A DNA stretch of 64,000 bases from Phoronis australis (lineage: Eukaryota; Phoronida; Phoronidae). This document shows positions 27,701-39,700 of this stretch, in pieces. Numbering within the stretch: the first letter of the stretch is position 1; each line of letters starts with the position of its first letter. The position numbers and the translations under genes were made by a program. The notes below the pieces were generated by a model, which saw only the letters and a program-made list of their open reading frames with translations, made no database searches and was not told the DNA's origin. Location: NCBI GenBank assembly GCA_002633005.1, contig NMRA01000025.1:69757-133756 (forward strand). Reading direction: 5' to 3'.

Positions 27701-30700
27701 CTCTGTCGTCGCTGACCTGTTTTCTTTGCCCTCCTTCTAGATGAGACTGGCGCCAGTCGGCCTCGACAATCTGGTACAGATTGATGCCGAAGCAGCTCAG
27801 AAGACGCATGAGGTGGGCAGTAAGTCAGCGGGTGGCGTCAACCAGGTCGACGTAAATCAGGATGAGACTAAATGGCGTCCTGGGGAGCTGGAGTTTGAGG
27901 CCATGATGAGGTTCATGGACAACTGCGTAAGTGGTCACATAATCTGTTATGGTCACCGCCGGGAAAAAAAACAATCTAGTGGCTGGCCAATCAGCTATGG
28001 GCTGGTGTATTTTTCTGTAACATAACTTGATCTTTTTTGTAGTGTCTACAGATTCTGTTGTTGGATTTAGAGGTCAAGCTAGAGAATGTGTGAGATTGGT
28101 TTTTGAGTTGTTTATTCACCCTAGTCAAATAAAACATAGCTCTAAGTCTGAAGTGTTTTCCCTGCTTTAATAAGGCAAGGTGTTGCTCAAACTGCGACTG
28201 TTCGTTACTTGATAGTAATTGGGTTTTGCACATTATGGTAGCTAATTTGTTTGAGTGAGACATGTGGTCACAAGGATGTTGCACTTTCAATTAAGAGTTG
28301 ATCCTGTAAATTGGTGTTGCAAGTTAAGGCGAGCATAGGCGTTGAAAAGTGAAAATTGTCCAAATTTTGTTAATGGCCATTAAGCTGTACACAAGCATTC
28401 ATGGGCTTACCCTTGGTGAGTATGGTGATTGCAGTACTAAAAAGTGTTAAAGTGAAATGGCTGACACATTGTTAGGACTTTGTAATATAGTGACCAGTCA
28501 TGCCACTCAATTTGTATCATGCCTGTATCTATCGTTTGCAAGTCTGTGCTTCCCAACTATATCATGCTAAAGTTTAAAGAAAACCAAGAATCACAAAACT
28601 CAGCTGTGTGATTCAGTGCTAGTTGTACACCCAGGTCATGTTACCATCTCTGTCATGTCTTTTAAATGTCTGCTATCTTCAGAGTTGTGGAACTATGTTT
28701 CTTCTCGTCAACAGGGCTACAAGACAGGTCACCTATACAGGCAGCCGACGATTCGTCGTCCCAAACCTCAGAAAGAACGTGCTACTAATGAGGTGGAGAT
28801 TCCTCCGATTTCTTCGTCGTTCATGGCTGACGAAGAAAGGGATGGAAAGTATGGGTGTGTGTCTTAACTAATTTTCTTGTTTCCTCTAACTTACTGTATT
28901 CTGTTGTTGATTCCTTCATGTGTAAGCTCGTTTGATGTTTCTACCTGAAGTGTGTCTGCTTTGACTGTGTGCGTGTGTGTGACTCAAATGCTAAATAACA
29001 TGTTCGCCTCTCGTTTTTCTTCTTTTAACATTTGATTTTTCGCTTGAACTTTACTTTTCTTGTCTTGAAGTATAATCTACAAAGTTGACCGCTCCTCGTA
29101 ATTACGGACAAAATATAAAAGTACGGAGATAGAATAATAGTTAAAAGGACAAATCCCCTTAAAGGCGAAGGCAACCTTTTTTCATGTCACTTTTAGCAAA
29201 AATAAGGTTCGTTGATTATCCCAGACACATTTTTTCACTTAATTACAGCTTTTCGTAATTTGATTAATTTCTCGTCCTCTACTCCGGAAGTGACATTTTG
29301 GGAGGCAAGAGTTTCGCGCCAATTTCTTTTCATTATAGTTTGACTGTGAGAGCTGTCGAGTCGGTCATTGTTCTACCTCAATTGTGATAAGTTCAGTCGT
29401 CGTTTGCTTTTGTTTACAAGTCAGTCNTTTTGAAGCGAGAAGCCTCGCGAGCTGTGGCCACTATATACAGTGACTGGAAGCACTTCATCTACTGTTACCC
29501 GTGTCTCCGAACGTACCCCATTGCGTGCAATTCCGGGAACTAGCAGTGATTCGCCCTGTGCTCATCTCTAGCCCAGAGCCTATAAGCAGCCCTGCAGCGA
29601 TGTTGAGTAGTGGGAGTGAATACAGGCCCAGTTCGACACCCAGTGAAGAGGACAGTTCGTCATCCAATGAACAGATCGGTGAGCCTAAGTTTGACAAAAT
29701 TATTGTGGACTTGTATTGGAGCTATTTGGAAGGTGCCAGGTGTGTGGTGCGGGAGTCACATGGCGGGATGTAAGCAGTTTGGGTGCTCAGATGACCCTTC
29801 AGTGGGAGTGTGTCGCGGGACACTCGGGCAAGAGAGACAGTTCTTCCTCTGTACGTGAGACGATAATGAGTACACCCCAGTACGCAACAACAGCGTGGCA
29901 TGTTGACTGACTCGTAAGCAAAAGCAAACGACGATCGAACTTATCACAACCGAGGTAGAACAATGACTGACTAGACTGCTCTNCTGTACGTGAGACGATA
30001 ATGAGTACACCTCAGTATGCAGCAACAGCGTGGCATGTTGACTGACTCGTAAGCAAAAGCAAACGACGACCGAACGTATCACAACCGAGGTAGAACAATG
30101 ACTGACTAGACTGCTCTCACAGTCAGACTATATGAAAAGAAATTGGCGCGAAATTCTTGCCTCCCAAAACGTCACTTCCGGAGTAGACAACGAGTAATTA
30201 ATTAAATTACGAAAAGCAATATATAAGTGAAAAATATGTCTGGGATAATCAACGAACCTTATTTTTGCTAAAAATGACATGAAAAAAGGTTGTCTTCGCC
30301 TTTAAATACTCCAAGTCTGGAAGTAAGCTCTTAAGAAAATGGTCTCATAACTTCCTTTGCCCTGATAGTCATTGGTTTCAAACAGAATAGCGAATCCAGA
30401 GTTCACCTGTGACAATATGAATCAGTGCAGTCTTGGAAAGATAACCAACCCTGTCAAAGCTGTTGAGACCTATTGTGTGGTGCTATAACCTGGTTGATTA
30501 GTTGTGTTTTAGACACTATTAAGGAAACGCCCTTTCAGTGATAAATCTAGTGTTGTGTTAGTAGTTTTCTTAGCAGGACATAATACGGGATGGGTGTTTT
30601 TGACATTCTTAAAATTCAGTGCAGCATGTTGTTTAGCTGGAATATGTTAGAACCCTTGAGGACACCTGGCCTGTTGGAATCATTTTAACCTACTGCATAT

Positions 30701-33700
30701 GCAACCATGTTCTTGGTAAAAACCCAGATACTTTTGTTTTTTGGTACTGAAAGCTTCTGAAATTGATTTCAAATTTTTTAATTTTTGTTTTTTGAGGTTT
30801 GCATGTGACGTCCTCAGGTACTTACTACCAACGTTAAATGTTAGCACATTATTTTGCCTTGAGACAAGATTTTGTGCTGCATGCAACTCATATGTTTGAA
30901 GGTGATTAAAATTTTGATCCTGTGTACAAGTTTGATTTCCTTAGCTGTGGTTATATTTCCTATTGTATACAAATCGGTATCAAAACTTGATAGATCTCTT
31001 AAGGTGGTTGTATGCTTTTTACAGCTTTGATTTCTGTGATTGATACCAGCTTGTATGGAATTTGGGTCCAAAGGTTCTCGCTACTAGTTTGTATGGGATA
31101 TGAATCGAGTGTTCTAAGCTCTGCACAAACTAAATTCCTGTTGATTAATACTATCTTGTATGCAGTGTAGCTACCTACAGGGATATTCTTGGACTGCGCC
31201 TTTGCGCCATTGGCACATAAAAAATAAAACGGCGCAAGCATGTTGCAGCGGTGCACTCCCCGGGCGCCTCTTTTAAAATACAACACTCTAACAAAAATAC
31301 AAGATTCTAGTCAATTTACAGTCAATCGGGTAAAAGACGACTGTTCTTATTTTGGTTGCCCTTGGGGTTTCTGTTTCATATGTTACCACTTTGATTGCTC
31401 TAAGTCTGCTGGGCACACCTTTTAGAAAAAAAGGCACGCTTTTTATCATCAGGTGCGCCCAAAGGGCACAGGTTCAAACCTGGTCAGGAATATCCCTGTA
31501 CCTATGGTTGTTCTTAGTTGTGTACAGTTGAGACTTCTGTGACTGATACTGTCTTACACGCAAGTTATGTGCAGCTTAGACCCTCACAATAGTCAATTAG
31601 GGCTCAAGCTTTTTCAGATCCAGCTGTTGCCTGTAATTCATGTGTGAAAGCTGGTTCTCAAAATGCGGGACTATTACTTAGGTGCCTGTAGTTGATAACA
31701 TGTTGTACGCGACGTAGAACTCTAAGGTTGTTTATGACATAGATTCCTGTATATGATACTAGCGTGCATTATATTGCAGCACTCCTGTAAAGCAAGCCAT
31801 GATGAAGCAACAAAAGAAGACATGGCTGAACTCTCCCAACACATACCTGAAGCAAGAGATCGACGAAATTGGCACAGACTCTCCCAAAAAGATCACAAAG
31901 GCATGTTGTCATGTATTAGTGATGTCAACAACTTCAAGCCAAGGGGCACTTGTTATAAGCCTTTATCGCCGGCTTGCCAAATACTTTATTTTTAAGCTAT
32001 CTTTACATATTTGGTACTGGAAATGTGTTTTCATTGTCTGGTGTGGATGTTTGTTCAGTATAATGGCTTCTCTAGGTTAAGAAAGGGGTAAGGCAAGAAA
32101 ATGATGGTGATTTAACACTATTGTGAATCTTGCAAGGAGCAGTTTATAATTTGTCATCGAGCAAATACGAGTATATACTTGAATAATGACACATAAATCA
32201 CAACCAGTGTTTTAATCACTTATTAAATTGGTAGTTTCATCCTAGTAGCTTTGGCTTCACCATTCTCAAGGGTGATGATGTTATGGTTACGTAGCACCTT
32301 ATCCACAAATCTGCACATTTAGCAAAAAAACGTAGGAAACTAAAGATTTAAACTTGGCAAAAGTATATATTTTCTGAAAGTAGAAAGTCTGTAAATTTTG
32401 ATTTTGCAGTAAGATTTAGTAAAAAAGACAGGAATAATGTAGCAAGACAGTGGTGTCAATAACATCATCAGATTTTATTTGATGTAAATGTTAGAAGTGA
32501 GATACCAAACGTACTGTAAACAGTTTTCCAAAATATTCATTTTATGCAACTTTTAAGATTTTCATGAAAATCATAACAGTCTTCTTTTTGGTTGGGCCTC
32601 GTGCAAAAGTGGAACATTTGAAAAACAATTCCTCTCAAACACTGCATAAAGCACAGTGTCTGAAAGTTTCACACCAGTCCGATAGCCATTTCTAAAATAT
32701 GATGTTCCGTAGTCAGCCAAACTTGGCCATTTATACAGGGTTCTGCATAACCTCAAGTCTGCTCCAAACCTTCACCAGCATTACAAGTTGATGTACAGAG
32801 AAGTCACGGACTTATTTACCGTTTTTTCTTTACAGTGGGTTGAGGATGGTAGTGGCCGGCATGAAATGTTGGCTACAGAGGATCCCAACCTGTTCGCACC
32901 CCAGGGAGACAACCCTAAAGAACTGAAACAGAAAACAAAGGAGGTGAGTGGCCGACCTGTGAGCCGGTTTTAAAGTAACCAATAAGAAGTAATGAGGGAG
33001 TGGCTGTTCTTTGGCTTCTGGTCAAATCATTGGCCAAGTACGTGAAATCAAACCACGAATGACACTTGGTGTTATATTGCTTCTGTGTTGGTAAAAATGC
33101 TAAGAATTTTGTAGAAGTACTGTCAACCATTTCATGATTCACAAAACACTGAAACAAGTCTCTAAACCAAGATCTAAAAGTGGAGAAGACTCCTAACATC
33201 AAAGTTCGTATGTGTGACCATTGGATTAACAATTCGTTGACAGTTTTGGAAATGTTTTGTACTATTTTGAGTTAGCATGTGCAAATTTAATGGTACTTTA
33301 AGGGTCCAAGATTTGTATTGTAATTAACAATACTGATGAATCAAGTTGTACTTGACCTTTGTGCTTCAAGATCAAACAACTCAAATAAGACTATGTTTAT
33401 TCACGCTCTCAGACACAAATAGCAAGATTACATTAAATTGTTTTCTTTGCCAGAGATAAAAGTTACAAATTGGATCATTTTTTTGCCAGGGATAATTGAG
33501 ATTAACATTCATAGCATTCTGAATCTTGTGTCGGTAGATCAAGAAAGGTTACTTTGAAAACAAGAAATCTGCTGGCCCTCAGTCGAAGATCCTGGAAGGC
33601 ATGACATGGGATGAGGCCGGCAAGACTATGGTAGGTACTCTCAGTTGCACAGCAAAACAGTTAAGAAATTTGCGTTTTGATTTTACACACATATGAAATC

Positions 33701-36700
33701 GTTATATCCAGTAAGCAGACCTGTGTATCATACACAAAAAATGCGGATTCGTTTGGAAATCAAGCCTCCAGTACGCAAGTACGCACGGCCAGGCAAAAAT
33801 ATGTAATTCAGCAAATTCAAAAGAGATTAATTCGCTTGTTTCTCAATAAATACCCCGATTTGTAGTCGAAACGGACGAGGAAGAAGATTTTTAAGTTGGA
33901 AATTAAAAAAAATATTGTAAAATCATTATTTTAGCCAAAAAGTTGAGGTACAAACTCGGAAAACTTGCTTCATTTCATTCTCGAAATCGCCTGATAATCA
34001 GCCCGCGAGGCCTCTTCTATCGGTATGTGTGTCACAGGCCTAACCTATAAGCAACGACTTCTGTGATTTGTGGATTGCTTACTTCATCTAATTCTGGCTA
34101 TTTACGGCTAAATACGTACTGTTGACAAAATGGCAAAGCATGAGTGGTCGCATATTCCGAGCTGTGAAGAAAGTAGCTTCTGAAAGAAAGGAACATCTGT
34201 TTTTCCCACTTTATTCCAAAGAACAAAAATGTCTTATTCAAGGGACCATGGAATTTATACTCCAAGTTGTATAGCGTGTTGTTTTTTTGTGGACATAGTG
34301 ACTGCACTGACTTCGTAGCATGTTGAGCTGACGATAATACTCGAACCACAGTCGAGCCTCAGGGTCTTTTCGCATGCAGTACGGTGGTATGTGTTCACAG
34401 ACACTTGCAATAATGATTATTCGAAACTTTGTGAACAGTTAAAAAATATCGTCTGGCGCAAAACATTGTCCAGTGCAGATTCATCAACATATTTTTGCAG
34501 ATCTATATGTTTTTGTGGTAAGAAATGAGGTGTACATTTGGCATATATTAACATAACTAAGTTCAGTAAGGACATTTTCTATTGGTTAAGAGGATCTTCA
34601 CTAAGCGCGTTGTCCCTCAACTAAACAACTTAAATTATTCTGAAAATTGGTGATCAATTCACTACGTGTATTTTAGAAACTGTTTCAGAGGCAAGTAAGT
34701 AGGAAAAGTACCCATGCGGGTACCCAGGGGGGGTTGAATGAGTCCCCCATTTGGCAAAGTGGGCAAAAGGGTCCTGAGAGAAACCGAAAGTTCGAGAAAA
34801 CGAGACAAAAGAGGAAAGAACTCTGCGAAAGCTCTGAATGTTGAGCAAACTTGTTGTTTTTTTTTAGTTTGTTTTTTCTTAGTGAAAGGTCCACTGCAAA
34901 AAATTCAACCCCCCTACCCCTATATCTTAGAGTGGGTAAATTTGGTCTGTACGCAAAAATCTGTAAATTTACTGAAAAATCTGCAAATCTGATGTTCAGA
35001 GTACTCCAATGCAGTTTTAGTGGTACACAGGTCTGAGTAAGGTGTGAATGTTAATCAGCGAGAAATTTTGTTGGCCAAAAGAGTTGAATGTTGTGTAGTT
35101 TGTGTTGGATGTTTATATCACTCACTTCTTTATGATCGTGTGATCTGTGATAATTTGTAAGTTGTTATATAACCTGTTTGTTTACTAAGCTTGACATAGT
35201 TCACTTTTCGGAATTGTTGTCATGGTTTGAATAAATTCAGATTTGATCCAAGCAACTGCTTGGTCCTCTCTCCTCAGCCATTAAGAGATGTTTGCTCTCC
35301 GGCACTACAGTGCTGATGAAGGTGGCACCATTGAGGCTGATCACCCTAAGTAGTGTTGGATGGTCAAATTTGTCAAACACCTCAAACCATTCTTGACAAA
35401 ACAAGCTGGCCATGTCCAGAAATGGGCAACTCTAGCCAAAAATCTCTTGGACGCGACACCATCTAGGTATATTGACAGAGATTATACAGTGCAAGTATTC
35501 AGACAAAATGATTCGGAATTGCCCGTTGTCATGACAGCTGGGAAGAAGCCATATTTATCATCACAGTAGACTTCCCTCATGGGGAATTAAGGTGCCAAAG
35601 CCAATCTGTAATTAAAATGTTGACACTCGACTAATTATTACAAGTCATTTTTAGTGTGAACGGAGCTAGCCATTATGACAGTTAAATGGTATTTCATCTG
35701 ATTGCTGTACAGGTCTTGGGCAGTCCCCACTCGTTTTTTCCCCATTTTCGATGTGTGCTAATAACCAGCCTGGTGTGACAGTGTGCTTAGTCTAATCCCA
35801 TTGTTTACTCTCACTAGGATGGCAATCGAACCACAGAGACTGTGGTGGTGGTAGGTGCTGTCTCCAAAGGCATTATTAAGCGTGACCATCAACACAATGT
35901 GGCCGTCTACAAACAGACGTACGCGTCTAACCCGTTTGACAACATGAACCCCGAAGAGGTCCAGGCTTACAAGGAGGCCGTGGAACGGAAACAGCGCGGC
36001 GAAGGTAGGTAGCGACATCTTTAGGAAAAGGTTAGGAACTGTTGTAGCTATACGTTAATCTTTTACATGTTTTTGTCAGCAAGGTGTATTTTTGAGAGAC
36101 CCAAAAGTATGAGTTGTTAGCCATATTATGAAGTGTCCGTAGTCAGATACATTTGATGCGCTTGATATGTTTTCTCAGTTGCTCAGGTGAGAGCTCCTGC
36201 TTCAAATGCATGCCAATGTTGGTTTGATTTCCATGTTGGGACGGTTTTATTGTTAGCTTATTGAGTTTCCTAGAAAAATTCTCTAATCGATCCATAGTTA
36301 GAATGCTTGAATGTTAGATGGACGAAGCCATCTTCAAGGAATAACTGAAAATAGATCACAGATCCCAACTAAACTCTCTGAATATAAAGACGAGTGTGTG
36401 TTGTGGAACGCTATTTAATTCTTGGTGAAATAAGCACAGAACAGGTTTTGATGTTTTTTAAACCGACCGTTTTACCGTTTTACGTTTGGCTCTAGTTAAA
36501 GTTGTGTTGCGCCCTGTTTAGGTGGCTTAAAAAAGGAAAATTGAGTTGTACCTTTTACTCTGATGACATCGGTCTCATAACACTGCAATAGGATTCAGTT
36601 TGCATAACCAGCAGGGACATCACAATTATGAATGACTCAAGAAAATGATTCAGAGTTTATTAGGGTTGGCCAACCCTCAATTTGTGAATTGGAAAATGGG

Positions 36701-39700
36701 GCTTGTATGCATTGCTTGTGACTTGAGTTGGTAACAGAAGTAGAGTCTTAACAATGGAATCTTTCATGTCATGCTCAAGTGGGTAAGCTCTGGTGGCCGG
36801 TTACAGATTGACTAGTTGTGGTCTTGAATGGAATGTAATACATAATCCAGTGACTTTGGTTTTATTTTTCTTTAAAAAGAACTTATTAGTTTAACAGAAT
36901 TGATGTGCTTGGTGTGACCTGAGCACATGTTGACAGGGTTAAAGGACATTTTGGTATTCGGCTGTCTTAGTTTTTGGCCTTAAAAGATTTTGTCATACAT
37001 GTCCGATGTGTGTTTGAAGTTCTAAATTTGTGTTGCCAGGTGATGCTGGCCCAGATGCTGTAGAGCCCGACCAACCAGCCAGCCCTGTGACTAGCGATGC
37101 ATCACCTGGTAAGTAGACAGGTGTTCTCACCTCACACCCCTGAATATATCCCCTCATGATATCTGGTTTTTGTTTTGCTGCTGTTGTTGTTGTTGTCGTC
37201 GTTGTTGTTGTTGTACTTATACATGTATTTATGATGTCTTCATCAACCAGGGCAGTCTGCATTACATGTATTTAAATATGTATAAAGTCTACTTGCTGAA
37301 AATTCTGAACACTTTTCAGGGTATCCCTGAGATGATTTTTTAAGAAAATAGTAGACAGTTGGTTTGCTTGCTGGCTAACATGCCTGTTAAGACACAAATA
37401 CTGTAGCTGATTATTCAAAACTAATACAGCAGACATACTACTCTATTAACCTAATTAACGGCTCGACCTAGTTTGTTTAACATCGATATAGTGTCACTGT
37501 ATAATTAGTTGTGGATAAAATCCCCATAAACCTTTTTAATGTTGTCAACTTTTCTTCACTAATCGCTGTCTTCTTTAATTAACCTCTTATTTTGTTAATT
37601 GTCATTTCGTCTTAACTTCATTGTCTTGAAGTTTTGTTTTAACCTCGATGTTTCACATGGAAGATTTGAATTTCACATGCGTTTCACAGTTCTTTTCACA
37701 TTTCACCTGTAGTTTTCCTATCTTTTCGTTTGCATGTGTGTATTCTACTGCGCGTTTGTTTTTCAAGTACTTCGTCAACGTCAATCTGCCGTAGAGACGT
37801 CAGTCGACGACATCGAGCCACAGCAGAATGAACCGAGCTCACCAGGTTTGTAGATTTCCCAATAGAAGGCTCCCATGTTGGATTGTTTACAACACAAGTC
37901 CTCAAATCCCAGAAAGTGTTAGGCTTTTGCGGGAACACCATTATGGTTTATTTGTATTTTCTGTCTACTTGTCACGGTGAATCCACAAAATTTTTACATG
38001 AGTTCATTTTTGCAACATCGGCATTTTATATTTTCAAACTTGAAAATGTGACTGCCATTAAAGCTATTTATAAAGCTATTTATAGCTACATTATTCCAGA
38101 TGTACATGTTGTAAACGATGAATTTACCATGAAAATTACTGTCTTTTCACTTTTGTTTTGATCTTGTGGTAGTGTACATTTCTCCTAATGTGATGTGCGT
38201 TTTCTGTCTGAAGTTTCATGCATTCGTTTTGACCGATCCTTGTGTTACTGTTCTCACCTCACAGATGTGTACTTCTGTGTCATCTCCATTCCCCAGTGTG
38301 TGCAACTTACTTGACTTACTTCAGAATCAAGTGTTATTTAGTGTAGTGCTAGACTAGTGCAGCAGTAGGCCAGTGCAATGCAAAGTCTTGATTTGTCTTC
38401 TAGGCAAAATTGGGTAGTCTTTAAGATTAAAGTGCCTTATTGGTATTGATTTCTAAATTTAACTGATTGCTTTTGCAAATTCAAAATCCTGACATTGTTT
38501 TCTTTATGTTGGAAAAACAGGAATGAATCATTTAAAAGTGATACTGTCATTTGTTTACATTTTCACCAAAAACTATTAAAATTGATATTTGTAATTGCTT
38601 TGTGTCTCCTGAATTTGTTTTCTTTTCTGTCATGTTGTCCAACCCTTTTCTTGTCTGTCCATAGTTGGAACACTGTCAAGTGTTTGTATTTTGTCTGTAG
38701 TTCATCGCGTAACTAGAACGTCGTCTGGTATTGAAACCAACATCGATGACGTAATCAACGAGTCCGTTGAGACCAGCACGCCTGGTGGGTAAACCAATAA
38801 ATGAGTGTGCAGTGCTGTCGACTGGACTAGCTAATTATCATCCTCTCTTCTTGCTTTTTGTTCTTTTCTGGCTGCTGTGGAAATTACTTCCATCTTAAGT
38901 TTCGGTCTTTTGTCCTTTGCCGGTGATGCCTTGTTGCTATTCATTAACCGTGGTCCATGGTTACTTTTCACAGATCTTCATTAAACCTATTGTGTCAGCC
39001 ACTGTATGGCTATGTCACTGATAGAAACTTGAAATTCATTGAAGGGTATCTGGTGACGATTCTTTGGTAAAGACCATTCCCTTTAGTTTGACACACTGGC
39101 ACTTGTCAGATAAAGATGGAATTTTAATAAAAATAATTTCGCTTGTATGAATTTTATTTTGCAAAAACCACGCGCTCTCATTTGTTTCAAAATCACAGAC
39201 ATGGCCACATTCTTTTTGGAAAATGGGATCTTTTGATTCTCTAATTAGGTAATTTTTACCAGCTAGATATTCAATTCAACTTCTTGTTTTTATACTCAGA
39301 ATTAATTGAGTTTTTAGCATGGCTTCTTGATGGGAGTTGAAAATTTGCATGTCATCCTTTAAGGAGAAGGGTGTATTAAACTCGTGGTCAGAGCTGTCTT
39401 CTGTCTGTGTCTGGTTGCAACATTCAGTAACCAGTGGAAATGAGATATGTTCATTTTGAATCTTCCTAAAAACATACTTGGACAGCAGGCGAGTCTATTT
39501 AAGATGGTCAGTGCAGTAATTGCATTGACTCTTCCCAACTGTGGTGGGTTATAGCGGTAGGTGGTGTTACTAGTGCGGTAGTATAGTGCCTCTGTGATGA
39601 GCCTAAATCTGTGGTATGACAGGTAGGTACATTTTGTTAATGTTAACGTATCGAGGTAATACTGTGAATTTGTATGGCATTTACTAAGTGCCAGTAGCAT

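Larger units (their letters stand above)
29163..30301. mobile_element. Fold-back DNA transposon with about 270-bp inverted repeats and TTAA target duplication
   Basis: The left end AGGCGAAGGCAACC and the right end GGTTGTCTTCGCCT are inverted copies. The match continues inward to about 29427 on the left and 30032 on the right. TTAA sits directly outside both ends (29159-29162 and 30302-30305). TTAA duplication is the rule for piggyBac-type and some other elements; the terminal bases here are not the usual CCC, so the superfamily is open. The core carries a small coding remnant (29501-29910) and no intact transposase, so this is a non-autonomous derivative. Two single N bases lie in it. Confidence 0.85.
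28849..31779 (+). other. Adducin intron 8, host to two DNA transposons
   Basis: At 2.9 kb this is the longest intron between coding exons. About half of it is two inserted inverted-repeat elements (29163-30301 and 31178-31498), in opposite ends of the intron and away from the splice sites. The rest is AT-rich with no recognised content. Confidence 0.8.

Noticed and set aside
31440-31500. tRNA-like T-arm word GGTTCAAACC
   Set aside because: It belongs to the right end of the TA-flanked MITE; no acceptor, D-arm or anticodon stem could be found.
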